DNA of 64,000 nt from Lepidodermella squamata (Eukaryota; Gastrotricha). The notes under the pieces are model-generated. The model was not told the origin of the DNA and did no database searches. It was given only the letters and a program-made list of their open reading frames with translations. Positions 10,891-22,440 of the stretch are shown here, one piece after another (position 1 is the first letter of the stretch; every line of letters begins with the position of its first letter). The stretch covers positions 1,116,001 to 1,180,000 of the forward strand of contig JBLDXI010000046.1 in assembly GCA_047495785.1 (NCBI GenBank). The letters are read 5' to 3'. The position numbers and the translations under genes are program-made.

Positions 10891-11670
10891 ATCATCAACT
10901 TTGGTGGCTTCGGAATATTAATTAGCACCTTATGAATATTCATATTTTTCAAACTATTAAAACTTCTTGGTCTGTCCGAGTTACAATTTTTATTTTTAGT
11001 TGAGTTGAACCCAAGCTTGGAGCTAAAAATAGTTCGGGCGAGTGTGAGATATTTTTAGTTTCAACTCAACAAATTCCTGACCGTGCGTAACTTTTGATTT
11101 TCACTGTAGATCACGCTTATGCACTTGAGGCAAAAAGAATGACCGCATTTCGGCAAATTTCGTGGCTCCAAATAAAACTCGTGGCAAATCGAGCACGACA
11201 ATGGCTGAAGTGAAACAATCGAAAAAGTTCGAAAGGGACAAATAAACCATTTGGTATTTTACGTCACCAACGTTCTCAACATCGCTTATTATTCGCTGTT
11301 TCGGGGGTGGCGAGCTCATAATCTTGACAAATTTTCGTGCCAAAATTCTAAAAATGAAACGAAACAGCAATTATCAACAAATGGCAGTTCCGCCGAAATC
11401 TCAAGTTCGCCTACAAGTTATTCGGAAATCCCTGAAAGCTCGACACTTTTGACCATTTCGTCGCGCTTCAGCGATTTTGCAGGCGCTAAGGGGTGGATTT
11501 TTCGCGCCAGCAAGGTATTCCCAGAGAATTTTGAAATCAAATAGATTTTAGAGGCGAATCCTGCCGCCAGCATAATCACAGATTCCTCCGAATAATTTTC
11601 ATTTCATTCTTTTCTTGTTTTGCTCCTCTTTTCGCATACAACCAACAGTCTTAAAACACTACGACCCCGG
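10891..11670 (+). repeat. 780-bp direct repeat, right copy
   Basis: This is the same block as 2723-3502, offset by 8168 bp, with no difference noticed on reading. It is followed by TAAAAACGTTTTACAAC..., where the left copy is followed by the PAN-gene fragment. Such identity in non-coding relic DNA implies a very recent duplication, gene conversion or an assembly duplication. Confidence 0.9.
11102..11568 (-). pseudogene. Relic junction inside the right 780-bp copy
   Basis: This is the same minus-strand ankyrin tail, exon-1 leader (ATG at 11319) and truncated RING exon as at 2934-3400. It has no downstream exons and is not expected to make a working protein. Confidence 0.7.
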
Positions 11671-11776
11671 TAAAAACGTTTTACAACTAACACTGCTATA
11701 CATTACTTTGCACATAAACGAAAACGAAACGAAAAGCTTTTTATTTTGTCCTTTTTTCCAGATGAATGATGCCTAA

Positions 11777-12091
11777 CGAAAATGTACAATTTGGAGGGAA
11801 AGGAAAAAGGCGCAGGCACAGCACGAAAAGGCGCTTGTCCGGGACAGTGCGCCACTCATAACACCGGACGGGCACATACTGAAATTATCACAAGGAGCGG
11901 AATTATCAGACACAGCAGGCTACAGAAGGCTAGTGATTAGTGCTAGGATAGCGGAGACGGAAGGTAGCGGACGTGAGAGGAAGAAACAAGGAAATAAGCA
12001 GAAAGTGGAAGAAGAAAGAGGAGAGAGACTAGCATTGTGGGACAGGGAGGGGGCCGGGCGGCAGGCGAGCGTTGAGAAGGAAGACAAGTGA
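11777..12091 (+). CDS. Unidentified charged ORF fragment
   Basis: An open stretch of about 104 codons follows a stop near 11774 and has no ATG at its start. It contains LITPDGHILKLSQGAELSDTAGY-like sequence and a very basic/acidic tail, ending with TGA. The local composition is clearly more GC-rich and purine-biased than its neighbours, which suggests transferred or retroelement-derived DNA. I do not recognise the family. It could be the C-terminal remnant of a mobile-element protein. Confidence 0.3.
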   Translation, partial: RKCTIWRERKKAQAQHEKALVRDSAPLITPDGHILKLSQGAELSDTAGYRRLVISARIAETEGSGRERKKQGNKQKVEEERGERLALWDREGAGRQASVEKEDK

Positions 12092-12612
12092 CTTCACAGG
12101 CGGCGACGCGGAGAGCCGAACATTCTCGATGTCTTCGCGAAGCGGCAGCCCAAAGCGGACGGACAAAGCGGCGAAACAATAATTCAAAACGGTTGGAAGC
12201 TTTCCGCTAGATCGATATGTTGATCACATGCTACGAACTTCTCCGCCGGCTACAACGCTCGGTGTTTAATGAAATATTAGGTTCCGCATTTTGTGAGTTA
12301 CTTTTAGTTCCGTAACAGGCAAATTTGGTTCCGCATGAAGATATTTTGAATAATTTCAGCTCAAGTATTGAGAAAACATTACTCAATAGAAATCATTCTA
12401 AGAAAAAGAAAATAATGAAAATAATGCAGTGGGAATATATTTTTGTAATACAATTCGAGTAAGCATAGGAATACGAAATTCTTATCAAGGCGTTCTACTT
12501 ATACCGATTAACAGCCAACATCGTTATATTTGGAGTGAAGAGTGAAGTCATATTCAATGAAAAAGTCTTTAGTTGGGATGAAACTGCAACAAATTAAGCT
12601 TGAATCAGTCAA
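12092..12612. other. Spacer downstream of copy B
   Basis: Positions 12185-12280 repeat part of the PAN upstream block (GGCTACAACGCTCG also occurs near 9528). The rest is AT-rich and non-coding. Confidence 0.4.
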
Positions 12613-15600
12613 TTATTCTAGAACTCCGTGAGATTCCAAAATTTTCACGATTTCTGTGCGTTTCAAGGTCTTCGCCATTGCAAGTGGGGTGGTCTTTTCG
12701 CGATTACCAGCCGTTGCAAGACCAGGATAGCGCAGGAAAAACTTGACTCCTTGAGGCCAGTCCCTCTCAATAGCGATGTGCATTGTCGTGTTATCGCAGT
12801 TCAACACGTCACGTTGGACAGGATGTGTGCCTTTTGAAACGAAATAAGCCACTAGATTCAAATTGCGGGCATGAACAGCGGCAATAAATGCAGATCGGCC
12901 TGATTTATCCGTAACATCCACAGGACAGCCGAATTCCTCGACCAACATTTTAGCAATTTCGAATGAATTGTTGTTCACAATTGCGTCGCGACGGGACACA
13001 TAATGCAAGGCGTACGAGCCAGTATCACGATGAATAGGATTTTTGGCCAGGTTAGGATAAGCAACCAAAATGCTTCGAACAACATTTAAATCTGAATATT
13101 TGACAGATTTTCTGAGGGCCCGTTCGATAACTCCCGTTTTTTCGACGTCTTCCTTTGACGTGTTTTTGGCGAAATCAAGGAAAAACTCGACAATTGGTGC
13201 TGTACCAGTCGCAACAGCTTTGTCAAAAAGAGTATCGCTTCTTTGGTACATGCAAATTGGCGTGAATACGCCACGGTAAACGCCATCATTCGGGGCAGGT
13301 AGTTGAGGGAAAACTGCCTTAATCTTTGCAAGATCGCGGTTAGAGATAGCATTCTCAAGTTCGAAAATCCAGGCGAGCTTCTGAAACCAAAGAAAAATAT
13401 GAAAATCGCCTACGATTGAAGCAAAACTTAGGTGTATCACCTCATCATGACTGTAGAAAATGTCTGATCCACGGTGGCACTGGCGGCGGCGAACGTTCAA
13501 GTTTGACATTTCGTGTAAGAAATGCACAAATTTTGACGTCACCAGTTTTGAATAGAAATTGATCTGTCCAATGGACGTCGAGTAATCTCCGACCTTACAA
13601 AATCAGATTAAAAAAATACTTAATGCCACTCTGATGCCACTCACTCTAGAGAGCTCGTCGCCAATACGTAATCGAAAAGTTGCAATGTCATCCAGGCTTG
13701 TATCTAGAACTGACTGAGAAATCAACTGCTGGGCATCCCGTGCGAGCTCATCATTAGCCTCAAGAGTCAAATTATCTTCGGCTTGCTTAATCATGGCGGC
13801 TGCATGATCTTGAACTTGCTGCATCCATCGAGCTTTATCATGATCAATCGCCTTCAAAAACCCATCTTTGAGAGATTCAACGAAGCTATCGATTTTTTCG
13901 TTTGTTTTTAAAACTTCCGAGTTGATGTCACGAATCCAGCCTTTCATTTTAGTCTCGTCACTTACTTCCTTTACTTTATCGGCGATCTTAACGAAAATAA
14001 GAATGCAAACGTGCCACAAAAGATGAATTTGGTTCTTACTAAAACATTCGTTATACACTTTTCTATCGTGCACATTGGGCATTATTATATAGTGTGCACG
14101 ACGGCCGTGCACGATGAAAATGTCAGTCTCACTTTTGTCAGGCTTTAAAAATCATTTCGGTCGATTTTAAAAATAACCGGGCATAATAAAACGGTTAAAT
14201 TTTATATCAGCATTATCGGGCTAAGGAGGTCTATGTAATGGATCAGATCATTTATTTACAATTTGTCGCGTTTAAAATTTAGCTGTGCACGACGGATCTT
14301 GCACGACCTAGTAAGGACCAGTAATTAAATCGCCGATAATTACCGCGCCCGTACTCAAACATATATAATATAGGGAATAGTGCGCGCACCTTGATTGAGG
14401 TTATTAGCGCGCGCGGGACGCTGTACTCAAACATGAAGCCGTATTTATTACCTTAAAAATCGGTAAAATCAGAAATAATATTTCTTGTTTTGAGATTTTA
14501 ATTTTAATTTTTATTGGACGCGCCTCCTTCGTCGGCGCGAACGCGCTATTTTAATTTCTACCAACTGACCCATCCTTCTCATTTCTACATTTTTGATCTA
14601 TAGCCATCAAGGCCGAGAAGCGTCCAATTGGGTCTGGTTTGTTGCTACTAAAATCGGGAAAATCAGACAAAATATTATTACCTTATTTCGTGTAATTTTT
14701 GTTTAATTTTTTGTGGACGCGCCTCCTTCGTCGGCGCAAGTAATATTTTTAAATAATTATTGGGAGCGCTCGGCGCATTGTTCTTGCGTGTTTGCGGTTT
14801 CATTTTAACTCCTTAATTCAATCTGGGACACGCTCCCTGCGGTCGCGTGTTCGTTTTAAATTGGGTCATTTATTTTCTCTCGTGGCTACCTCATTTTTTA
14901 ATCTGGTTTATTTATTGTCTTCAGGGCCATTGCTTGATAATTATAATTGAGATAATAGGTAAAATCAGGAATAATTTTTTTTTCTGGACGCGCCCCCCTG
15001 CGGTCGGCGCGCATCCCTGTTTTTTCGGGTCATTTATTGTCTCTTTGGCCGCAAAGAAGCGCGTGCGCAATAATAGTGACCTGGGTCATTTAATTGTGTC
15101 AGGTCAATTATCGGAGCGCGCCTCCCTTCGGTCGGCGCGCACGTGCCATCTTCTGGGTTTCGGTTTTTTACCGGGTTGGGAATGTGACCCAGGTCATGAA
15201 ATTATTACGGGAGCGCGCCTCCCTTTGGTCGGCGCGCATATGCCTTTATACAGGGCTTGAGATTTTATTACAGGTAATGGAATGTGACCTGGGTCACGTT
15301 TTTTGGCAGGGCCGGGCGGACGCGGCAGGGGTCTCATTAATTTTACGCGGCAGCCCTATGGAATCCTAGTGGGCTGCCGCTGCGGCTGTCGTGATCAACA
15401 AAAAGGGGTGTTTTCCTCTATTTTCGGAAAAAGTTGAAATTTTCAAAAAATCGCAGAAAATCAACGCTTTATGACAGGGCAATTTGTAAATCAGATTCCA
15501 AGAGACAATTTGCGACTGAATATGGAAAAAATTAGCAAGACGTAAGCACACCTCCACAGCGAATAAGCGGCAGGTCTATTGATGTCTTATCAAATGAAAA

Positions 15601-16757
15601 ATGGGTGTTATTTTTAATAATTGTAATTTTCATATAAATTTAAATAAATTTAACCAGAATCAAATGGACGCTTCTCGACCTTGATGACTATAGATCAAAA
15701 GTGTAGAAAGAGAAGGATGGGTCAGAAAGGCATCCTAGTTATCTATTTTTTTCGTAATTTGGAATTTGCATATTTTACGGCTATTTATAATGGCCTTGTT
15801 CCTTCGGTCAATCTCTACAAATTTGAAATGAAATGATGAAAATAGGTGAAACAATTTCTCTGGCGCCTTGACCTATATTTCGGAATACGCGCGCACTCAG
15901 GTAATTAGCGTGGCCGACTATATTATTGCTGTTAATTATGGGCTGAATTTTATATAATTTTTATCTCGCTGATTTTTCACTCGATTTTCATCGGGTAAAA
16001 TTTGTTAGTCTCCGCTTGGCGAATATTATGTGGCTGCAAATTTTCAATTTTTTTAAATTAAAATTGGGAGAATTATAGCGTTTTGAAATTTTAAAGTACT
16101 GGCATGTGTGAATGACCTAGTGCGTGTGCACGATGGCCTGGTAACAGTCGTGCACACTAATATTAGGCACTGTGCACGAAAAAAAGTGCAAGGTAGCAAT
16201 TTCTTTCTTCATTTTTTCAGCGTGCATAATGCGGCAACCCTCACAGAATCGTTTGCCACAGTGCTTGCAGTCAACGGGGTTTAGTGAAATAGCTAAATGA
16301 AGACACTCGTCTTGAAACGCAGTTTCATCAGGATGTATTCGACCGGCAGGCAACGGCTTCGACTTCTCTACCAAAGCAATGGCACGAACCAAAGAACCGT
16401 TCGGCATCAGAGCTAGAAAATCGAAAAATTCTGGTAGAATCTGCGCACATTTGTTTTCGAAAATTAACCAGCAACGCCATTTTTAGGTAGTTTAGAAACT
16501 ACGCGACATTCCGGACATTCAAAACTCAACTTGTCGGATCGGGTTTTCAAACTTTGGTGGATGCACTTGGAACAAAACGAATGACCGCATGAAGGTAACA
16601 TTCGAGGATTGACGTACAATTCTTTACAAATGGTACATGACATCGACTGCAAAATAAAACGGTTGAAAATGATTGAATGGAGCCTATGAAAGAATAGCAC
16701 TTTTTCGACGTCACTCATTCTAAGCTTCTTTGGTTGCGGCAGCTGTCCTTCATCCAT
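12613..16757 (-). CDS. Copy B: RING/B-box/coiled-coil/ankyrin gene split by a transposon
   Basis: Exons: 1 at 16701-16757, 2 at 16469-16646 (178 nt, RING), 3 from 16412 to 16192 (B-box-like), 4 at 13645-13986 (342 nt, helical), 5 at 13441-13593, and 6 at 12613-13380 (ankyrin, 256 codons with stop). All splice phases match intact relatives except the end of exon 3. There the 2.1-kb element (14051-16191) enters right after KKEIAT and separates exon 3 from its donor. Read-through gives a stop at 16117, so an unspliced transcript would encode only RING plus B-box. The start at 16757 (MDEGQLPQPKKLRMSD) is chosen by alignment with copy C, although the frame is open further upstream. Splicing around the element is possible but unproven. 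Confidence 0.75.
14051..16191 (-). mobile_element. Non-autonomous TIR element, right copy (2.14 kb)
   Basis: This is the inverted, slightly longer partner of 3744-5788. It carries six GC-rich dyads of the form GCGCGCCTCC...GGTCGGCGCGC, at about 14517, 14715, 14826, 14986, 15112 and 15209. It also has three TGACC-YR-GGTCA palindromes at 15077, 15185 and 15285. The left copy has two of the latter, consistent with loss of one ~96-bp unit. No transposase frame is present. Neither copy has a clear target-site duplication. The GTGCACGAC motifs near both ends are the likely terminal recognition sequence. Confidence 0.8.
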
Positions 16758-17700
16758 AATTACTTCCTCTGACTTGATTGATATAACAAGTCTAAATATG
16801 TATTCCGAAATTAAGGGAGTCGCTTTCCGGAAATTTTTTGACTGATCTGCCTTTCTGAATCCCAACCATTTTATTTATTTATTATTTATTGATTTAGACG
16901 CTATGACACCCAAGAGAGGGCAGCTTGACAATGTTTGAAGGAAAAAGCAACAGATAATTTCAGGACAGGTTCAGATTTAGGACAGGAAAAGTGAACACAG
17001 TGAGACGAAACAAAGGTTTGGACCATTCATCGTTTTAATATGTAGCAGTGATCAGTCAACAATTTTTCACAATATCTCATCGATATCATCGAGAATTGTG
17101 GTAGAAGCAACTCCCAGAAGCTTTGCAATATTTCTGAAAGTTCTCTTGTTTTGTGACTTGCGATTGACTCTTTTCTTGTCTGTAGACCGGATAAAACTCA
17201 GCTGTGATATCTATCAATGATTAAAGTGTTATCCAATTAATAGGCACAGAACTTTCGAAGGGCATTTCCAGATATTCCGAGGGGATCAACACAATGCATT
17301 TATTGCAATCAACATGTTAAAACATGAATGAGCCGGCAAATATTGATCCATATGATCCTCTTCTACGAGTCAGCAAATTAGGAGGTACTTAAAATGTAAA
17401 GGCGAAATCTCCGATAATTGCGAATAAATAAGCCAGCTTCCATGCCTAACGCAATCGAACATAGGAAAAATACAGTTCCAGAACTTGAATAATTTCAACT
17501 TGGTTTTAAAACCCTACAAAAAAGGAAGAAGTAAGATAAAAGTTCATTCGTATTGCAAGAGAAAAATCAAATGGGGAAAACATCTTTCCCCCAAGGCCTT
17601 ATGATTCCCTTCATTTTTACACAATCAGTAGCTACATTTTAGCATTGTACCGTGAAAAATTAATCAAAGCGTGAAAAAACAAAGAAATGTCCCTTTCAAT
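16758..17700. other. Spacer between copies B and C
   Basis: No gene is visible. A TTTATTTATTTATTATTTATT run near 16870 may be the tail of an old non-LTR element. Confidence 0.4.
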
Positions 17701-19726
17701 TCAATCAAGAACTCCGTTAGATTCCAGGATTTTCACGATATCGACACGTTTCAAGTTCTTCGCCATGGCAAGTGGGGTGATCTTTTCGCGATTAACAGCC
17801 GTTCTCAGCCCAGGATATCGCATCAAATACTGCACGCCTCGAACCCAGTCTTTCTCAACAGCGATGTGCATTGCCGTATTGTCATGGTTTGCTATGTCAC
17901 GCTGCAGTGGCTGAATGCCTTTTGATACGAAGTAAGCAACCAAATTCAAGTCGCAGCGATAAACCGCCGGCAGTTGCACGGATCTTCCTGATCGGTCCAA
18001 GACTACCACTGGTGAGCCGAATTCCTCAACAAGAAGTTTCGCCATATCCACGGAATCATTGGACAACACAACACAACGGCTTGAAACGTAATGCAGGGCA
18101 TACGAGCCAGTTTCGCGATGAATAGGGGTTTTAGCCAGGTTAGGATAAGCCTTCAGAATGCAGCGAACAACATCCAATCGGGAAGATTTGATAGATTTCC
18201 TCAGGGCGCGTTCAATAACGCCCGTTGGTTCGAGATTCTCTTTCGAAATGTTTTTGGCGATATCAAGAAAAAACTCGACAATTTTGGCTTCGCCTCGATC
18301 AACAGCTTTTTCAATTAGCGTTCCATCACTTCCATACAGCCAGGACGCCGTAAATAATCCTTTGAAAACGCCATCTTGCGGAACAGGCAGCTGATGGAAA
18401 ACCGCTTTGACTTTCTCAGGATCGCGCTGTGAGATGGCAGTCTCGATTTCGAAATATCCGGCGCGTATCTACGAGAAATAAACATTTCGGAAATAATCAA
18501 ATAAGTCAAATAAAACGTCAAATAAAAAAAGAAACCCTTTTATACCTTGTCAATGTCTCCAAAACTAACGCCGGGCCGGTTCTGAAGACGAACTTCGGTA
18601 TTCGCGATTTCGTGCAGTGATTTTGTGAATTTCGATTTTAAAAAGCACGAATTCAAGTGGATTTTGCCAATAAAAGACGAGTAGCAATCGACCTGTAAGA
18701 ATTCCAGCCTAATCATATTACTTTCCAAACTTTCCTAGAATACCTTACCCTAAAGCGCTCATCTTGAAGGCAAGATCGAAACTCTACAATAGCATCCAGA
18801 CTATCATCCAAGACTGATTTCGAGATGATCTGATCGGCTTCTCGTAAAATTTTATCATCAGCCTTCAGTGCCAAATTGTCCTCGGCTCTTTTTGTCATTG
18901 ATTTGGCCGATTCTTGAACTTGCTTTTTCCACTTAGCAGTAACATCCTCAATCACTTTGCAAAAATCTTCCTTAAGCGATGCAACAAAGCTATCGATTTG
19001 GTCGTTGGCATTGGCGATCTCCGAGTTGACTTCGCCAATCCAGCCCTTCATTCTCGCCTCGTCACTTACCTCCTTTACTTTCTCCACGATCTTGACGAGA
19101 ATACACATGAACGCGATATAGGCAAGCGACAAAAATCTTACGTAAGACTTCATGGTAATAATTTCTTTTTTCAACTTTTCAGCGTGCACAACGCGGCAGC
19201 CTTCACAGAATTGTTTAGAGCAATGTTCGCACTCTACCAAATCTGTCGAAATCACCAAGTGTGGGCAGTGATCTTCATTAGCAATTTCATAATCGTGTGC
19301 CCGGATAACTGCCAGTGGAGGTAAAGGCTTCTCGAGCAACTGAATCGTCCGAATCAGAGACACGTTTCGCATAAGATCTGCGAAATAAAATATCTCAAAA
19401 AACTGGTTTGGAAATTATACCAAAAAACTAACCACTGACGCCGTTTTTGGGTAGTTTAGAAACAGTTCGACATTCGTTGCATTCGTAATTGGTTTTATCA
19501 GGTCTTGTTTTCATAGCTTGGTGGATGCATTTGGCACAAAAAGAATGACCGCAAGCAGGCAAAATTCGAGGATCTGCATAAATTTCGTGGCATATGGCAC
19601 AGGACATTGACTTGAAAGGAAAATGTTATGATTGATGTGAAACATAATGAAAATTACCACCTTTTCAACGTCACTCATCTTCCGCTTTTTTGGCTGAGGC
19701 GAATCTCCGTCATCCACAATTTTCAT
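17701..19726 (-). CDS. Copy C: RING/B-box/coiled-coil/ankyrin protein, 578 aa
   Basis: Six exons: 19661-19726, 19433-19610, 19142-19377, 18749-19090, 18546-18692 and 17701-18468. All junctions are GT-AG and the sum is 579 codons. The leader (MKIVDDGDSPQPKKRKMSDVEKV) is basic. RING: SMSCAIC...LPACGHSFCAKC...CNECR. The B-box-like finger runs C-x-H, then CEHCSKQFCEGC and VVHAEKLKKE. Exon 4 (114 aa) is amphipathic helix with ASKSVLD-type spacing (SKSVLDDSLDAI). Exon 6 has about five ankyrin repeats with ALHYVSSR, FLDIAKN and MAKLLVEEFGSPV signatures. It is most like copy B. RING plus B-box implies a TRIM-like E3 ubiquitin ligase acting in the cytosol or nucleus, with ankyrin repeats as the probable substrate- or ligand-binding end. 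Confidence 0.85.
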
Positions 19727-19878
19727 ATTAAAATAACAAGTCTAAAAATGAAATTTAATTATAAATACAGTTTAGGACTCATTCGAATCGTTTATGACGA
19801 TTCGAAGCTAAGGAAAAATTTTCTCAATCTGCTATAAACGAGAAGCTTTGCACCACTGCTTCCACTTTGAGTAGTTTT
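19727..19878. promoter_or_regulatory. Presumed 5' region of copy C
   Basis: This is a short AT-rich stretch between the start codon of copy C and a piggyBac fragment. No clear TATA box is seen on the minus strand. Confidence 0.25.
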
Positions 19879-20240
19879 ACCTGGAAAGGCCGGTCTGACT
19901 TGAAACAATACATGGACGCGAAGCCCAACAAGTGGAACCTCAAGGTCTGGGTGCTCACTACTTCAATTTCAGACTACGTCTACAACCATTCGCTCTACAC
20001 CAGTAAAGACGATGATATAGTGTCATTGTATCCTCACGCCTGAATTTGAAGTTTTGGAAATCGCGGTCACTGCAGGCTGCAAGTGTTGGCTATCACGTGG
20101 CATTGGAGCTGATTCGACCGAGACTTTTCAACAAAGTAATTTTGGACAATTTCTTTTCCGCCAATTCTTTTTTCCTGAAGCTCATAGGAACAAATCCTCT
20201 TGCTTCAAGAACTTGCTTTGTGTTATTCAAATCAATTACA
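19879..20240 (+). mobile_element. piggyBac-type transposase fragment
   Basis: Frames across this stretch show the piggyBac motif SDLKQYMDAKPNKW-LKVWVL followed by a Tyr/Thr-Lys segment and a stop. A shifted frame then reads GYHVALELIRP...ILDNFFSANSFF, the conserved DNFF region. The nominal metal-binding block is broken by a stop codon, so it is dead. No terminal repeats were recognised. Confidence 0.7.
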
Positions 20241-20244
20241 TTGT

Positions 20245-20545
20245 CATGTATTCATTTACTACCCGTACTGGAATTTGGTATGGTAGCCTACACGTTTGCG
20301 ATGATACAACGAGTTGACGCTGTACAACAACGCTTCGATAACGCAGCTGGCGTGACTCTGCAACCCCTCAGCAAACGCAGAATTGTCGGCGTGATGACCT
20401 ACCTCTACAAAATAATAGTTGCAGAAAGAGGCATATGCGACAAATTCGATCGGAATTCGTCAAGATTCCGGGATGGCGTATACGAGGAGCCGAGGGACAG
20501 CAAGGAAACACTGGCATCAAATGGTAAACTTTAACGCGGCCAAGG
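20245..20545 (+). mobile_element. LINE reverse-transcriptase C-terminal fragment
   Basis: The frame continues from the piggyBac piece into LPVLEFGMVAYTFAMIQRVDAVQQRF and then RRIVGVMTYLYKII. This matches the end of non-LTR reverse transcriptases, where an ILEYG box is followed by EAVQRRF and LYKI. The two element types are thus fused in one frame by chance. The fragment is short, with no endonuclease or poly(A) tail seen. Confidence 0.5.
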
Positions 20546-20770
20546 TCGCAGAATTCCACGCCAAGAAGTCAAATTTAGCCCAAACGATTGACCATACTCT
20601 GGAGTTCAAGCTAGTATACAAGTATAATTCGCTTAAAATCTAATAAGGGAAAAACGATAGCAACGATGAGTTTATATAATAAAACATAGTACAGCATCTA
20701 CATAAGATTGATAATTGATAACAATCAGATACAACAATGATAGAAAGACCAGCTCCATTGGATATTCAGG

Positions 20771-22111
20771 TTACTGCAAAATTCCATAAAGCTGGAAAAT
20801 CTTTATAATATTGTTACGATTGAGACGTTTTGCGAGCATTAGTGGGGTGTAACCAAGACACATTACAGTGGCAAGTTGCGGATATTTCTTCAAAAATTCC
20901 TCCACGCCCTCTTTCCAATCCTCAGCGGCAGCAATGTGCAAAATCGAGGAGCCGTTGTAAGTTGGATCAAACGCAATAAGGGGCATGAAGCCTTTCGATA
21001 AAAAAAAATCAACCATCCTCAAATTGTGATTTCTAGCCGCCAGAATTAGAGGCGATCGACCATACAAATCAACAACGTTCAACGGAGCAGCATATTCTTC
21101 GACCAGCATTTTCGCAGTGTCAATCGAATAGTTTCGCTTCGCGGCGATGAGTATAGCGGAATAGTATTTTTGTTTGACAAGAACTTTTTGAGCGAAATTG
21201 GGATAGAAGGCGAGGATTGCCCTAGCAACGTCGGTTTTACCACCACGAACCGCATCGACAAAACCGTGCTCGATAAAACCGCAATTGTCGGTATATCCCT
21301 CCTTAGCAGCGATTTCGAGGAGGAATTTCATGATTTCGCCGCTGCCGTTTTGAACGGCCTCGTAAAGTTCATATTAGCCGACCCTTCAATGTTATTTTCT
21401 TCGAAAATCAGCGAGGTTGTAATTTCATTTTCCGGAGCTGGAAATTGCGAAACCAAATTTTTTACCGCTTGCAAATCATGTTTAGAAATTGCTCGGTAGA
21501 TCTGGCGAAGTAGAGCATTTTCCTAGAAATGACTAAAAATTTGAAATTATGCGTAAATTTCCCCAAAAAACTAACATTGTCAAACTTTTCATCCATGTAG
21601 TCTTGGTTTTCGGCTAGTTCGACATTCAACCTCTCGATTCGCTTCAAAGCATCCGTTAATTCGAGCTGGACATTAGTACAACAGAAAGCGATATGCCCAA
21701 TATAGGGCGACGCTTGCAGTGCCTATCAAGGAAAATTTCTAAATATTTCAAATTCCAAGGGATATGATTTCTCACGTTTTCCCGCTCAGCTTCAAGGCGG
21801 GACAACAAGTCGGCAATTTCGTCGAATTCCAAGTCTAAAATTGACTTTGACGCCATTTCTCTGGCCTCTTCGAGAACAGTTTGGTCGATTTTGACTGGCA
21901 TGTTCTCAGCGACTACCAGCCGCATTTGCTCTGAGGCTGCGGATAGCTGTCGCTTCCACCTCGCTTTACCGTTTCTCAGTGATTTCGTAACCTCAGAGAA
22001 TAAGGCGGAAAATTCGTCTATTTTCTTATTGGCGTTTTCAATATCAGCTTCAGCTTCGTGATTGCGAGAATCCGTTTTATCATGCGACGTGTCAGCGATG
22101 CAGTCGGCTAT
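20771..22111 (-). pseudogene. Copy D: 5'-truncated, frameshifted family gene
   Basis: Only exons 4 (21776-22111, 336 nt), 5 (21576-21722) and 6 (20771-21522) remain. RING and B-box exons are missing, and the upstream side is replaced by a gypsy fragment. Exon 6 is 752 nt instead of 753, and the frame breaks near 21372, where the expected MNMFYEAVQNG reads MNFTRPF. The missing base lies in a T run. The coiled-coil exon keeps ARWKRQLSAASEQMR and ASKSILDLEFDEIADL. It is closest to copies L and M. It could be transcribed but is unlikely to be functional. Confidence 0.8.
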
Positions 22112-22440
22112 CTAAATTTTATGAGAATTAAAATGAATCAATTCGATTTGAAAGATTCTGGTAACTCAATTGAGAATAATTTAAACCAGCGACTATCAAG
22201 CCCCAATTTTCCTTCCAGATAGCCATGTTTTGCGCCCGACAGAGGCCTGCCTATAATTTCTATTGCATGTGGCCAGATAGCACTTTCGAGACTAATTTTA
22301 CTGCTTAGAAAATGTACGATGACCTTCAAAAATTTCGGAGCGACTTCAAGAAAAGATTTACCACGATTTACAATCGTTATGGTACCATCGTATTTACAAT
22401 CGGCTCAGTTGACAACTCGTTTCGACGCATTAACATTTCG
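22112..22440. other. Breakpoint region upstream of copy D
   Basis: No exon 3, 2 or 1 of the family can be found here. The sequence leads into the reverse-transcriptase fragment, so the truncation of copy D lies at about 22115. Confidence 0.4.

Noticed and set aside
11943-12179. Minus-strand open frame starting MFRRFVRPLW
   Set aside because: Antisense of the GC-rich charged frame, with no splice sites or domain.
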